Source: Desulfobaculum bizertense DSM 18034
GTDB lineage: Bacteria > Desulfobacterota > Desulfovibrionia > Desulfovibrionales > Desulfovibrionaceae
Assembly (NCBI RefSeq): GCF_900167065.1
Contig: NZ_FUYA01000006.1
Span: 62,001 to 126,000 of the forward strand
Direction of reading: 5' to 3'
DNA: 64,000 bases
Under the pieces are notes generated by a model. It was not told the DNA's origin. It saw only the letters and a program-made list of their open reading frames with translations, and searched no databases. Positions 34,769-44,596 of this stretch are shown here, in pieces (position 1 is the stretch's first letter; every line of letters begins with the position of its first letter). The position numbers and the translations under genes are program-made.

Positions 34769-35253
34769 TTGCTCACTTTCTTGTCATAAAGATTTCTTTT
34801 CAGACGGCTCAGATGGTCGATGAACAGCACACCATCGAGGTGATCCAGCTCGTGCTGAAGGCAGATAGCCAGCAGGCCGTCAGCCTCAATATGCACAGGC
34901 TTTCCTTCAAGGTCAGTGGCATCCACTGTCACCTTCTCGGCACGCTTCACCTTGCCGCGGTAGCCCACAACACTCAGGCAGCCCTCTTCGGAGTCCACCT
35001 CGCCCTCTTTGGACGTAATGCAGGGGTTAACCAGAATGCGCAGCTCTTCGCGCTTTTCTGGGCCTGTGATGTCAATCACGACCAGACGGCAGCTTTCGCC
35101 AACCTGCGGAGCAGCAAGGCCAATGCCGTCGCCTTCATACATGGTTTCGACCATGTCTTCGGCAAGCTGTTTCAGCTCAGGAGTCAGCTCGGTAATTTCC
35201 TCTGCGGTCTGAGCCAGAACCGGATCGGGATACGTAACAATTTCTCTTTTCAT
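34735..35253 (-). CDS. def: Peptide deformylase
   Basis: A 172-residue metalloprotease that removes the formyl group from nascent proteins. The three family motifs are intact: GIGLAAPQVG (about 41-50), EEGCLS with the metal-binding Cys, and QHELDHLDG with the two metal-binding His and the catalytic Glu. It heads the def-fmt-DUF116-rsmB operon on the minus strand. Confidence 0.95.
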   Translation of the reverse strand: MKREIVTYPDPVLAQTAEEITELTPELKQLAEDMVETMYEGDGIGLAAPQVGESCRLVVIDITGPEKREELRILVNPCITSKEGEVDSEEGCLSVVGYRGKVKRAEKVTVDATDLEGKPVHIEADGLLAICLQHELDHLDGVLFIDHLSRLKRNLYDKKVSKWLRRTKKHSK

Positions 35254-35287
35254 TGCCGCAATACCTGATTTCGGTGCTACATGGGAA

Positions 35288-35321
35288 AACTCCCGCCACC
35301 ATGAGCGGCAGCGGGAGCATG
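35288..35321 (-). terminator. Terminator-like hairpin after aspS
   Basis: On the minus strand CTCCCGC and GCGGGAG enclose a 14-base loop and are followed by only four T. It separates aspS from def. A partial terminator is likely. Confidence 0.5.
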
Positions 35322-35328
35322 TTCACCG

Positions 35329-37149
35329 TTATTTTGTAGTTTTTTCGCGAAGCTTGATGCCAAGTTCTCGAAGCTGCGTATTGGCCACAGTGCTTGGGGC
35401 TTCTGTCATCAGACAGGTTGCCCGCTGCGTCTTCGGGAAGGCAATGACGTCACGGATAGACTTTGCACCCGTGAGAATCATAATAAGTCTGTCCAGACCA
35501 AAAGCAATACCACCGTGCGGCGGAGCACCAAACTCGAGAGCGTCGAGCAGGAAGCCAAACTTCTCGCGGGCTTCTTCTTCGCCGATGTTCAGTGCCTTGA
35601 ACATGTCTTTCTGCACTTCGCTGTTGTGGATACGGATGGAACCGCCACCCACTTCATAGCCATTGATGACCATGTCGTATGCGTTGGAGCGCACTTTGCC
35701 GGGATCGGTCTTGAGCAGCTCAACGTCTTCCGGATGCGGAGCGGTGAAGGGGTGATGCAGCGCATTGAAGCGCTTTTCTTCGGCGTCCCACTCGAGCAGC
35801 GGGAAGTCGGTCACCCACAGGGCGTTGATCTGCTTGTGATCAATAAGGCCCATGTTCTCACCAATGCGCAGGCGCAGGTTACCAAGAGCAGCGTTGACCA
35901 TGTCTGCAGGACCAGCCTGGAAGAAGACGATGTCGCCCACTTCGAGACCAAGGCGCTCGGTCAGGCCAGCGCGCTCTTTCTCGGAGAGGAACTTGGCAAT
36001 CGGGGACTGCCATTCGTTTTCCTTGATCTTGATCCATGCAAGGCCCTTGGCGCCGTAGATCTTGACGAACTCAGTAAGGTTGTCAATTTCCTTGCGGCTC
36101 ATGCCTGCTCCACCCTTGACCGGGAGAGCCTTAATCAGCTCTGCGGTAGCAAAGAGGCGGAATTCGGAATCTTTCACAACGTCAGAAACGTCGGTCAGAA
36201 GCATTTCGAAACGGGTGTCAGGCTTGTCCACGCCGTACTTGTCCATTGCCTCGTCCCAGGTCATGCGAGGGAAGGGCTGGGGAAGTTCCTTGTCGATAAC
36301 TTCCTTGAACATTTTCCGGGCAAGACCTTCACCCACTGCCATGACCTGCTCCTGATCCACAAAGCTCATCTCGCAGTCAATCTGCGTGAATTCGGGCTGG
36401 CGGTCAGCGCGGAGGTCTTCGTCGCGGAAGCAACGGGCAAGCTGGAAATATCTGTCCATGCCTGCAACCATCAGCAGCTGCTTAAAGAGCTGGGGAGACT
36501 GGGGCAGTGCATAGAACTGGCCCTGATTCACGCGGCTCGGGACCAGAAAGTCACGGGCGCCTTCAGGGGTGCTCTTGGTCAGGAAAGGCGTCTCAATCTC
36601 GAGGAAACCATTCTCGTCAAGGAAGCGGCGCACGCTCTGTGCAGCGCGGTGACGGATGATCATGTTCTGAGCGAGACGGGGACGGCGAAGATCGAGATAA
36701 CGATACTTGAGGCGCAGGTTCTCTGTCGCTTCCAGACGGTCTTCAATGGCAAACGGAGTGGTGCGGCTGGTGTTCAGCAGCTTCCAGTCTGTCACAACAA
36801 CTTCAATCTCACCGGTGACGAGATTGGAGTTTGCCATACCCTCAGGACGGGGGCGAACGCGGCCCTTAATGGCCAGAACGTACTCGGTACGCAGAATGTG
36901 TGCAGTGGAGTGAGCTTCGGCGTTTTCATCAGGAGAGAAAACGACCTGAGTCAGACCATTGCGGTCACGAAGGTCAATAAAAATCAGGCCACCGTGGTCA
37001 CGGCGGAACTGTGCCCAACCCATGAGCACGACCTCTTCGCCAACATTCTGTGCAGTCAGCTCCTGGCAGGAGTGAGTGCGAACCCAGTCGCCAAGCGGCT
37101 GGATGTACTTCTGATGCTCAAGCTGAATATCTACAGTTGTTTCTTCCAT
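35329..37149 (-). CDS. aspS: Aspartyl-tRNA synthetase
   Basis: A 606-residue bacterial-type AspRS that charges tRNA(Asp). It has the N-terminal anticodon-binding OB fold ([20 protein letters not shown]), the class II motif 2 region ([18 protein letters not shown]), the GAD insertion domain in the middle, and the C-terminal class II motif 3 ([11 protein letters not shown]). The length is normal. No gatCAB gene is in view, so whether the enzyme also makes Asp-tRNA(Asn) cannot be judged. Confidence 0.95.
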   Translation of the reverse strand: MEETTVDIQLEHQKYIQPLGDWVRTHSCQELTAQNVGEEVVLMGWAQFRRDHGGLIFIDLRDRNGLTQVVFSPDENAEAHSTAHILRTEYVLAIKGRVRPRPEGMANSNLVTGEIEVVVTDWKLLNTSRTTPFAIEDRLEATENLRLKYRYLDLRRPRLAQNMIIRHRAAQSVRRFLDENGFLEIETPFLTKSTPEGARDFLVPSRVNQGQFYALPQSPQLFKQLLMVAGMDRYFQLARCFRDEDLRADRQPEFTQIDCEMSFVDQEQVMAVGEGLARKMFKEVIDKELPQPFPRMTWDEAMDKYGVDKPDTRFEMLLTDVSDVVKDSEFRLFATAELIKALPVKGGAGMSRKEIDNLTEFVKIYGAKGLAWIKIKENEWQSPIAKFLSEKERAGLTERLGLEVGDIVFFQAGPADMVNAALGNLRLRIGENMGLIDHKQINALWVTDFPLLEWDAEEKRFNALHHPFTAPHPEDVELLKTDPGKVRSNAYDMVINGYEVGGGSIRIHNSEVQKDMFKALNIGEEEAREKFGFLLDALEFGAPPHGGIAFGLDRLIMILTGAKSIRDVIAFPKTQRATCLMTEAPSTVANTQLRELGIKLREKTTK

Positions 37150-37167
37150 CGAACTTCCCTTCTTATC

Positions 37168-37205
37168 GAAAAAATGGAGCTGCCGGACGAGCCGGCAGCT
37201 TTTTC
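37168..37205 (-). terminator. Terminator between hisS and aspS
   Basis: GCTGCCGG and CCGGCAGC pair around a short loop; on the minus strand the stem is followed by a T-run a few bases on. It lies 29 bp beyond the hisS stop. Confidence 0.65.
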
Positions 37206-37233
37206 CACGTCATGGACGTTAAATATGTGGTGT

Positions 37234-38484
37234 CTAGCGGTTTGCGATCAGATACTCGCACACGGCAGAGGACTTCATGCGTTCCTGCTCGCCGCTTTCG
37301 AGGTTCTTCACGGTCACTTCGCCAGCTTCCAGCTCGTCAGTGCCAAGCATGAGGCACCAGCTTGCCTTGGCCTTGTTTGCGGCACGCAGACGGCTCTTCA
37401 TGCTGCCCTTGGTGTAGCCTGCTTCGCCACACAGTCCAGCAGCACGCAGCTCCTGCGCCAGCATAAGGGCCGGAGTGGAACCCTTCTCGTCCAGCACGGC
37501 CACATAAAAATCAATGCCGTCGTTATCCAGATCCTGCAAAAGCAGAGCAAGGCGCTCCATGCCAAGGGCAAAGCCAATGGCAGGCAGGTCCGGGCCGCCA
37601 AGCTGCTTGATGAGGCCATCATAACGGCCACCACCAGCAACAGCAGTCTGAGCACCGATGTCGGAGGATGTGACCTCAAAGGTCAGACCCACGTAGTAGT
37701 CCAGTCCGCGGACCAGACGCGGATTATGGACAAACTCAACATTCATCTCTGTGAGAATGCGCTTAATTTCTTCAAAAGAATTATGGCAGTCTTCACACAG
37801 ATAATCGGTGATTTTGGGGGCATCCTTGGTCAGCTCGCGGCAGCGTTCCTGCTTGCAGTCGAGCACGCGCAAAGGATTGCTGTCGACACGGCGGCGACAG
37901 TCTTCACAGAGTTCATCCTTGTTGATGGACTCAAAAAATTCTTTCAGAGCCTGACGATGCTTGGGGCGACACTCGCGGCAGCCAAGGGAGTTGATCTCAA
38001 AAGCAAGCTTTTTCAGACCAAGCTCACGCAGGAAGGAGTACAGCATCAGCAGTAGCTCTGCATCAGTCTGTGCGTCCTTGGCACCAATCACCTCAACGTC
38101 GAGCTGATGGAACTGGCGCATGCGGCCCTTCTGCGGGCGTTCGTACCGGAACATGGGGCCAAAGGTGAACAGCTTGGACACGCTTTCTGCGGCATACAGC
38201 TTGTTTTCAATGTATGCGCGCATCAGTCCGGCAGTTGCCTCTGGGCGCAGGGTCAGAGAACGACCCTTTCGGTCCGGAAAGGTGTACATTTCTTTCTGAA
38301 CCACGTCAGTCTCTTCGCCAATGGAGCGGGCAAAGAGTTCTGTTTTTTCCATGATCGGAATGCGCACATTCTTAAAGCCATAGCGAGAGAAAACCTCGCG
38401 GGCAGTGCGTTCCATGAAGTTAAACTTGTTGCTCTCGGGTGGGAAAAGATCCGCAACACCCTTTATTTTCTGAATTTTGCTCAT
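37234..38484 (-). CDS. hisS: Histidyl-tRNA synthetase
   Basis: A 416-residue class II HisRS. Visible motifs are ALRPEATAG (motif 2 region), QLDVEVIG, the histidine-specific RGLDYYVGLTFEV, and the motif 3 GFALGMERL, followed by the C-terminal anticodon-binding domain. I chose the ATG at 38484, giving the standard N-terminus; the open frame extends 35 codons upstream without family resemblance. It is followed on the same strand by aspS. Confidence 0.95.
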   Translation of the reverse strand: MSKIQKIKGVADLFPPESNKFNFMERTAREVFSRYGFKNVRIPIMEKTELFARSIGEETDVVQKEMYTFPDRKGRSLTLRPEATAGLMRAYIENKLYAAESVSKLFTFGPMFRYERPQKGRMRQFHQLDVEVIGAKDAQTDAELLLMLYSFLRELGLKKLAFEINSLGCRECRPKHRQALKEFFESINKDELCEDCRRRVDSNPLRVLDCKQERCRELTKDAPKITDYLCEDCHNSFEEIKRILTEMNVEFVHNPRLVRGLDYYVGLTFEVTSSDIGAQTAVAGGGRYDGLIKQLGGPDLPAIGFALGMERLALLLQDLDNDGIDFYVAVLDEKGSTPALMLAQELRAAGLCGEAGYTKGSMKSRLRAANKAKASWCLMLGTDELEAGEVTVKNLESGEQERMKSSAVCEYLIANR

Positions 38485-38931
38485 TGTATACTGGTCACTA
38501 CGTTCAGGATTTCTACGACGTCCACGCATCCCCCAAGAAGTGCGCGGGCCAAGCCGAATGGAGTTAGTCCATACGGCGTCAAATGTCAAAAGTCACGGCT
38601 TGTCAAGAATGCTTGTACAGCCTCTTTTTGACCTTTCGCAATGTGCACTGCGTCTCTTTTGTAAAAAAAACGTCCACAACTTTTGCCCCAAGGTCTTTTT
38701 TCCATTCATCGCACAAAACAGTCCATGCAGGAGAAACACAAACAGGCATCATGCAGAGCACACTGCGCGACCCGGTTTTTCTGTCCTCTGCTTTGTACGC
38801 ATCTGCGGCAGCATTTCTGCTCAAAAAACAGTCAGAAACGCGCAGCTCAGTGCCGCGCGCATCTTTTGAATTCTCGTTATGAAGGAGAAGCAGGACGGAT
38901 ATGGTCCCAAAGACTCCCGGTCCTGCGGTGG
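38485..38931. other. Intergenic, no supported gene
   Basis: Upstream region of hisS. A possible minus-strand promoter is TTGACA (38589-38584), a 17-bp gap, then TAACTC (38566-38561). A 43-codon plus-strand frame at 38751-38882 lacks a well-placed ribosome site, and I do not support it as a gene. Confidence 0.3.
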
Positions 38932-39675
38932 CTACACACTGCCTCCGCACGGACTCGTCGAAAACGACATAAGCGGTGTGACGAGCTTGTCGTCCAAAAA
39001 ATCAACCCGAATGGCGCAATACGCTCCAAGTGGAAATGGATACACCCGCCGGTTCACCCGACCAAGAGGCCGGTCCCGACGCCATGTGCATGCTGGCCCC
39101 GGAAGTACCGAAGCCTTGCGAGAAATCTTGCGGTTTGCCAGCTTTTCCACCATTCGCGTCATTTCCAGCGGGTTATGCCACTGAATATCAGACAGGTATT
39201 CAGCTTCAGCCCCCCGGCAGCGGCGCAGGGTCTGGGTCAGGCTCCACTTGTTCCAGAAACCAATAATCACACCCAGCTTTGCCACCCGAAGCGCTTCCTT
39301 GATGACCGCCTCCGGATTCTCGCACAAATCAAGAACCTGAAGCACCGTCGTATATTCATATTCACCATCAGCAAAACCCAGATGTTCCGGGCTTCCGACG
39401 TTACAATCCGCGCGCTCACCTATGCAGGTGCGGGCACGCGCCAGCAGTTCGGGTTCCGCATCAACTCCATCAACGTCAAAGCCGCTCTCCCAAAAGGCCT
39501 CTAAAAAATGTCCATTGCGGCAGCCTATATCAAGAAGCCGCCCCTCTCGACGGGACCAAATCATGCTCAGACGGCCAACAAGCCTTCGCTGCTGTGAAAA
39601 AGCAAAAGCCCCTGGCTGTCCACTGAACCACCGTTCCAACCGTTCCATCTGTACTCTGCTCAATCGTGCGGACAT
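38932..39675 (-). CDS. Class I SAM-dependent methyltransferase
   Basis: A 247-residue Rossmann-fold methyltransferase (Methyltransf_11 type) with the SAM-binding motif I LLDIGCRNGHFLEAF (about residues 47-61), an acidic motif II, and VLQVLDLCENPE in the motif IV position. The last ~60 residues, rich in Arg and aromatic residues, are not family-typical. The substrate is unknown. It appears to be a single gene; about 225 bp with no gene separate it from ilvD, including ilvD's terminator. Confidence 0.82.
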   Translation of the reverse strand: MSARLSRVQMERLERWFSGQPGAFAFSQQRRLVGRLSMIWSRREGRLLDIGCRNGHFLEAFWESGFDVDGVDAEPELLARARTCIGERADCNVGSPEHLGFADGEYEYTTVLQVLDLCENPEAVIKEALRVAKLGVIIGFWNKWSLTQTLRRCRGAEAEYLSDIQWHNPLEMTRMVEKLANRKISRKASVLPGPACTWRRDRPLGRVNRRVYPFPLGAYCAIRVDFLDDKLVTPLMSFSTSPCGGSV

Positions 39676-39859
39676 ATGAAATCTCCTCGGCCAAAATCAG
39701 AATTCGTTCAAGCGAGCGTTCCAGAGATTCTCCCACTCGCCGGAGCACAGGAGAAAGCATCCCCAAACTGCGTGCCAGTGCCAATTTTCCTACGTGCTTC
39801 TTTCGGATATAGCACACTCGTCCACGATGAGGCCACGCCTTTCAATCCGCGATTCCAGC

Positions 39860-39891
39860 AAAAATCCCCCTGCACCAAGGCACAGGGGGAT
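39860..39891 (-). terminator. Rho-independent terminator of ilvD
   Basis: ATCCCCCTG and CAGGGGGAT form a 9-bp stem around a 10-base loop; on the minus strand it is followed by TTTTT. Confidence 0.8.
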
Positions 39892-39902
39892 ACAGGTTCA
39901 CG

Positions 39903-41564
39903 TTACTTGTCTTCGTAGACAGCGCCCGACGCAGCAGAAGAGACCTGCCGCGAATATCGGCGAAGCACCGGCGAATCAGAGCGCTTCTCAAAAGGCTTCA
40001 GCTCTGCACGTCGCCGCGAAAGCTCATCTTCATCGACCAAAAGCTCCAGCTCACGCGCCGGAATGTCCAGGCGGATTTTGTCACCATCGCGCACAAGCGC
40101 AATCGGGCCACCATCTGCCGCCTCCGGCGAGACATGACCAATTGCTGCGCCACGCGTTCCGCCAGAGAATCTGCCGTCTGTAATCAGTGCGACATCAGCA
40201 CCAAGGCCCATGCCAGTAATGTTTGCGGTCGGAGACAGCATTTCCTGCATTCCCGGACCACCACGCGGGCCTTCGTAGCGAATCACAACGACATCACCCT
40301 TTGTGATCTTGCCACCAAGGATAGCGTCATTTGCGTCGGTCTCGCTTTCAAACACGCGAGCAGTACCGGTCCGCTGCATCATCTCAGGCGCAACAGCAGA
40401 CTGTTTCACCACTGCCCCGTCAGGAGCAATGTTTCCGCGCAGAATAGCAATGCCGCCCTGTTCAGCGTATGGAGCACTCTCCGGGTGGATGACGCTCTCA
40501 TCAAGCACCCGCGCGTTCAGCGCATCAAGATTTTCACCCAGCGTCTTTCCGGTCACGGTCAAAACATCAAGGTTCAGCAAATCACGTTTTTTCAGCTCAC
40601 TCAGCACCGCTGCAATGCCACCAGCCCTATGCAGATCCTGAATATGGTCTGCGCCAGCAGGTGAGAGGCGGCACAGGTTAGGCGTCTTGCGGCTCACCCG
40701 ATCAAAAATATCCAGATCAAGGTTCAGCCCCGCCTCACGGAATACCGCAGGCAGGTGCAGCACAGTGTTTGACGAGCAGCCCAGAGCCATGTCGGAAGCC
40801 ACTGCGTTTTCCACCGCAGCCTCTGTCACAATGTCTCTTGGGCAAATATTTTTCTCCAGCAAATCCATCACACGCATGCCTGCCTGCTTTGCAAGCCGCA
40901 TTCGTGCGCCAGAAACAGCCGGAATCGTTCCGTTCCCCGGAAGTGCAAGGCCAATGGCCTCAGACAGGCAGTTCATGGAATTCGCCGTGAACATGCCCGC
41001 GCACGAGCCACAGCCCGGGCACGCCGTCTCTTCCAGGTGCAGCAGCTCTTCTTCCGAAATCTCGCCGCGAAGTCGTTTGCCCACGCCCTCAAAGACCGTA
41101 ATCAGGTCCGTCGAGTCCGGGCCAGCCATCATCGGGCCACCAGAAACAACTATCGCCGGAATATTCAACCGAAGTGCCGCCATCAGCATGGCCGGAACCG
41201 TCTTATCGCAGTTCGGGATCAGTACCAGTGCATCAAACGGATGCGCTCGCGCCATGATTTCCACTGAATCAGCAATAAGCTCACGCGACGGCAATGAAAA
41301 ACGCATCCCCTCATGATTCATCGCCAGCCCGTCGCACACCGCAATTGTGTTGAACTCCAGCGGCGTACCCCCCGCCATCCGGACTCCTGCCTTCACCGCC
41401 TCAGCAACTTTGTCGAGGTGGATGTGACCCGGAACAATCTCGTTCGCGGTATTTGCAATGCCAATCAGTGGCCGATTCATCTCTTCGCGAGTTAAACCTA
41501 TCGCCGACAAAAGCGACCGGTGTGGAGCCTTCCCAAGGCCCCCTGTCATAGACTTACTACGCAT
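39903..41564 (-). CDS. ilvD: Dihydroxy-acid dehydratase
   Basis: A 553-residue IlvD enzyme that dehydrates 2,3-dihydroxy-isovalerate and its homologue in branched-chain amino acid synthesis, using an Fe-S cluster. The cluster cysteines and signatures are visible: [27 protein letters not shown], and the C-terminal [12 protein letters not shown] chose the ATG at 41564 with AGGAGTAGGG upstream. It stands alone here, without ilvB/C/E, and element A lies directly upstream of it. Confidence 0.94.
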   Translation of the reverse strand: MRSKSMTGGLGKAPHRSLLSAIGLTREEMNRPLIGIANTANEIVPGHIHLDKVAEAVKAGVRMAGGTPLEFNTIAVCDGLAMNHEGMRFSLPSRELIADSVEIMARAHPFDALVLIPNCDKTVPAMLMAALRLNIPAIVVSGGPMMAGPDSTDLITVFEGVGKRLRGEISEEELLHLEETACPGCGSCAGMFTANSMNCLSEAIGLALPGNGTIPAVSGARMRLAKQAGMRVMDLLEKNICPRDIVTEAAVENAVASDMALGCSSNTVLHLPAVFREAGLNLDLDIFDRVSRKTPNLCRLSPAGADHIQDLHRAGGIAAVLSELKKRDLLNLDVLTVTGKTLGENLDALNARVLDESVIHPESAPYAEQGGIAILRGNIAPDGAVVKQSAVAPEMMQRTGTARVFESETDANDAILGGKITKGDVVVIRYEGPRGGPGMQEMLSPTANITGMGLGADVALITDGRFSGGTRGAAIGHVSPEAADGGPIALVRDGDKIRLDIPARELELLVDEDELSRRRAELKPFEKRSDSPVLRRYSRQVSSAASGAVYEDK

Positions 41565-41679
41565 AGCGTTCCCTACTCCTATCAAGTTGTATGTTGCGAA
41601 TTTCTACCCTAGCCCCCTCCCCCCTTCGTCTTCAAGTGGTTTTATTGGGGTGCTGTCCAAACCCTGCAAGGGGCGCGAG

Positions 41680-42137
41680 GGTGGGCGGGGACTCTGTCCC
41701 CGCACCTCTGCAAGGGGCGCCGCCCCTTGACCCCGCCCAAGGACGAGGCCCTTGGAAATCCCGCTTTCGCCCAAAATTAAAGGGCCGGATGTGTGAAAGC
41801 CGTTGGCTTTCCCTTACATCCGGCCCTTTAATTTTGGCCTAGTGGGCGTTTCCCTAACGCGTGTTCTTTTGCCTTTTCCAAACCGCACTTATTTTCTTTC
41901 TGAACGCAAGCGTTCAGAAAGAAAATGGTGGCAACGCACGGGAAAGAGAAAGAAGCCGCTTTAGGCAGCCCCAACAAGTTTAAAAACCGTCCAAGCGAAG
42001 CTTGAACGGCTTTTAAACTCGATGAGGATACGTAAGGGAATCATTCCCTTACGCGGGGGTTTGGGGGCTGGCCCCCATCTTCCCCCACCCACCCATCCAG
42101 CACTAACGTGCTGGGGCAGGCCCCCAGTTTTCTCCCA
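41680..42137 (+). repeat. Covarying multi-hairpin intergenic element, copy A
   Basis: A ~458-bp element shared with 61640-62140. The order is: a conserved ~90-bp block with GGGGACTCTGTCCCC; hairpin I at 41772-41836 (perfect 21-bp stem with an inner 7-bp hairpin); hairpin II at 41892-41925 (16 bp); a conserved block AATGGTGGC-(G)AACGCACG; hairpin III at 41977-42019 (18 of 20 pairs, tip GCGAAGC); hairpin IV at 42031-42053 (10 bp, invariant); then GGGGGCTGGCCCCC and CCAGCAC-TAAC-GTGCTGG. Stems I-III differ in sequence from copy B but stay complementary. No gene lies inside. It sits upstream of ilvD and downstream of the M99 peptidase gene. Confidence 0.9.
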
Positions 42138-42162
42138 CCCACCAAAAGCAGAGCCCTTTCAA

Positions 42163-43920
42163 CTACTCGGCAATGAACTTCATCGTACCGAGAGGGCGAA
42201 AGGTCGTTGCTTGGCGGAGGGTGAGGCGAATGGGGGATCCTTTGGTCAGGGAGAAAGCGCCTTCCCACGGGATGAGCGAGTCATCGAGGGTAAAGATAAG
42301 CTTGTTGGTGTCGCCGTTGCTCCAGACGCTTGAGACGCGATACTGCCCGGCGCGGAGGGAGGAGGTCTCCCCTGCTTCCCACTGAATAAGCGGACTCACA
42401 GAAGAGGCGGAACCGACAGAGGCGAGCTGAAGGGCTTTCACTTCGCGGGGGTGAATGCGAACGAGACAGGAGCGGCGAATAAATCCGGGGGTCTCGCGAA
42501 CGAGGCGAGCCTCACAAAGCCCGTTAGCCTTGTCGACATACCGGGGGAGGAAAGCCTTGGAGTCGAGAACGATCTCATACCCGGCATCCTGCCCACTGTT
42601 CGCGCCGACCTGAGACACAATGCCTTTGAGATTCAAAATTTCCTCACGCCCAGCGCGGGCGCCACCACCCCAAATGCCTTCAATGACGAGCTGGTCACCT
42701 TCGACCGCATCGAGAACACCATTGACGGGAATAAAATGGAGCTTCTTGTTGAGCCAGCAGACAAAAAGAGGAAGCTTGGTTGGCTCTGGGATACTGCTGT
42801 TCTTGCCATCCCAGTGCAGCCGAACCTTTCCAATGCGCCGACCGTCACCGCGAAGGTCGAGAGTCTGAAAGCCAGACAGGGCGAGACGCGGCATACTGAG
42901 CATGTTCACACCGGGCCGGTCCGAGGCAAAGACAGCGGGAACCGTTCCCCAGTCGGGATTGATGCCTGCGGGTTCAATACGGAGCTGGCCGTTGGAGGAA
43001 ACGCGAAGCGTGGCTGTGCCTGTGGTTGGGAATTCCTGCCCGTTGATGGAGACGAGCTTGCCACTGCGGGCGTAGCTCTCAATCTCTTTTTCTGTCACCC
43101 GGGGCAGCTCAACCTCAACGCCATACTGATGAAGCATGAGCTTGGTCGCGCGAAGCTGCTGCTTCACCTTCCAGCCCAGCTGAATGATGTCCTTGCTGAC
43201 TTCGATGGCGAGAGCCGGAATGCCGCGATGCGTCAGCGCATAATAGGTCAACGACTTGCGCTGCTCCTTGTGATGCGTGGCATGCTTAAAGGTATTCGTA
43301 TTGAACAGAGTGAACCGGTAGGAGTGAGGGATTCCCTTGTTGAGATCCTTGAGAACGGCATTTGCCTTGTCGGCAAGGTGAATCTTGTTCTCGAAGACAG
43401 GGGTATCGATGATGATAGACTGGCCATATTTCTTGGGATTGCGAAGCACGTCCTCGTAGGTAGGACGATAAAAGCCAGAGCCTTCATGCAAATGAATCAG
43501 CCCGTCACAGCGGTCGAGGAGAAAACGAATGGCGCGGGCAAGGCTGTCCTCAAAATAATTGCTGTAGTCCTGATCGAAACGCCGGTTCAGATCGACGTTA
43601 ATCTGGCGCCGCCGCACGTTCACCGTAGGCACGTTGGCGCGGGGGACAATGAACAGCGTGCCGTTTTTGACTTTTGCGCGAGTGAGAATCTGCGCAGTGA
43701 TGAATCCGGAAGACTCGTCTCCCTGAATACCACCCTGCACCATCACCGTGGGACCGGGTTTCTCACCTTTGAGGACGTGAACAGTGAGAGGATACTGCGT
43801 TCCCTTAAAAAAGGTGAAGGCAGAAGAAGCGGGGGCACTGGCGGCGGCACTCGCAGTGGAGGCGCATAAACAGCCAAGCGCGAGACTAAGACAAAATATT
43901 CGACAAAGGATACGTTTCAC
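42163..43920 (-). CDS. M99-family peptidoglycan carboxypeptidase (Csd4/Pgp1-like)
   Basis: A 585-residue exported protein with a signal peptide (about 1-25) and a zinc-carboxypeptidase domain of the M14-related M99 family. The zinc site shows the family's unusual Gln in place of His: Gln66 and Glu69 in GGIQGDES, with His143/145 in LIHLHEG, and the catalytic Glu240 in AIEVSK. Helicobacter Csd4 and Campylobacter Pgp1 have Q, E and H at the same places and trim tripeptide stems to dipeptides, giving helical cell shape. Beta-rich domains follow. The start is a GTG at 43920, overlapping the previous gene by 35 bp. It is the last of a run that includes a Csd6/Pgp2-like enzyme. Confidence 0.83.
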   Translation of the reverse strand: MKRILCRIFCLSLALGCLCASTASAAASAPASSAFTFFKGTQYPLTVHVLKGEKPGPTVMVQGGIQGDESSGFITAQILTRAKVKNGTLFIVPRANVPTVNVRRRQINVDLNRRFDQDYSNYFEDSLARAIRFLLDRCDGLIHLHEGSGFYRPTYEDVLRNPKKYGQSIIIDTPVFENKIHLADKANAVLKDLNKGIPHSYRFTLFNTNTFKHATHHKEQRKSLTYYALTHRGIPALAIEVSKDIIQLGWKVKQQLRATKLMLHQYGVEVELPRVTEKEIESYARSGKLVSINGQEFPTTGTATLRVSSNGQLRIEPAGINPDWGTVPAVFASDRPGVNMLSMPRLALSGFQTLDLRGDGRRIGKVRLHWDGKNSSIPEPTKLPLFVCWLNKKLHFIPVNGVLDAVEGDQLVIEGIWGGGARAGREEILNLKGIVSQVGANSGQDAGYEIVLDSKAFLPRYVDKANGLCEARLVRETPGFIRRSCLVRIHPREVKALQLASVGSASSVSPLIQWEAGETSSLRAGQYRVSSVWSNGDTNKLIFTLDDSLIPWEGAFSLTKGSPIRLTLRQATTFRPLGTMKFIAE

Positions 43921-44596
43921 GGAAAAGAATCTGCCCAGAGCTATTGGTGATGCTCAGCCGCAGGCCAAAAATGGAATCAAATGGCAAATCCTTTGGAAGC
44001 GTAATACTGAGCGAAAAGGTTTTGAAACGCTGGATGCTAAAGTCGGTTTCGTCAGTGGGAAGGCCAAGAGGCACAAGCTCGGCTTTGGCGTTAATCAGGT
44101 CCAGACTCACCTTGCCAGCAATACCGCTGGACGTGCGCAGGTTGTTCAGATTGAAACGACAGACAAGATTGCCGCCTTTTTCTTTGGCGCGCAGGTTGGA
44201 GATCTTCACCTGCTCAAGATCCACGTGCGTAAAGAGTGCCCGCAGATCGAACTCCGGTTCTGGCTCCTTTTTTTCTTCGGGGACAACCGGAGTCACGGAA
44301 CTCAGCAGAGTCTGAAGCTCTTCTGGATCGTTGGATTTCAAAATTCTGTCAACGTTGTGCAAACGCTCCAGTTCCATCTTGGAGTTTTGGAGCTGCCGCT
44401 GCTCAACGCGAAGCTGCTCAGAAAGCGAAGAAATTTTAAGCTGCGAGCGGACGCCCCACCACGAACCAACTCCAGCAAGAAGACAGAGAAGCAGACCAAG
44501 TAACACCGCACCACGCACCCAGCCCACGCCCATCCGAAAGCGTCGAACCGGGCTGTTATCCCTCATCATCAGCACAGTGTATTTGGTTTCTTTCAT
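43886..44596 (-). CDS. Membrane-anchored coiled-coil protein, unknown
   Basis: A 236-residue protein: a short basic cytoplasmic N-terminus, one membrane segment (about 28-48), a periplasmic coiled coil (about 52-82), a Pro/Glu linker, and a C-terminal beta-rich domain of about 120 residues. The N-terminal pattern (KYTVLMMRDNSPVRRFRM then a membrane helix and coiled coil) resembles the start of envelope M23 peptidases of Desulfovibrio relatives, but no LytM motifs (HxxxD, HxH) follow. It lies between the Csd6-like and Csd4-like genes, with TGATG and 35-bp overlaps, so it probably scaffolds or regulates them. I do not recognise the C-terminal domain. Confidence 0.75.
   Translation of the reverse strand: MKETKYTVLMMRDNSPVRRFRMGVGWVRGAVLLGLLLCLLAGVGSWWGVRSQLKISSLSEQLRVEQRQLQNSKMELERLHNVDRILKSNDPEELQTLLSSVTPVVPEEKKEPEPEFDLRALFTHVDLEQVKISNLRAKEKGGNLVCRFNLNNLRTSSGIAGKVSLDLINAKAELVPLGLPTDETDFSIQRFKTFSLSITLPKDLPFDSIFGLRLSITNSSGQILFRETYPLSNILS

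Noticed and set aside
35515-38055. An 846-codon plus-strand frame
   Set aside because: Antisense to aspS and hisS, whose motifs are unmistakable; long shadows are common at this GC bias.
38751-38882. A 43-codon plus-strand frame upstream of hisS
   Set aside because: The only GGAG is 18 bases from the ATG, and the product has no recognisable features.
41600-42160. CRISPR array in the hairpin-rich region
   Set aside because: There are no equal-length repeats with unique spacers; the repeated units are hairpins of different sizes.
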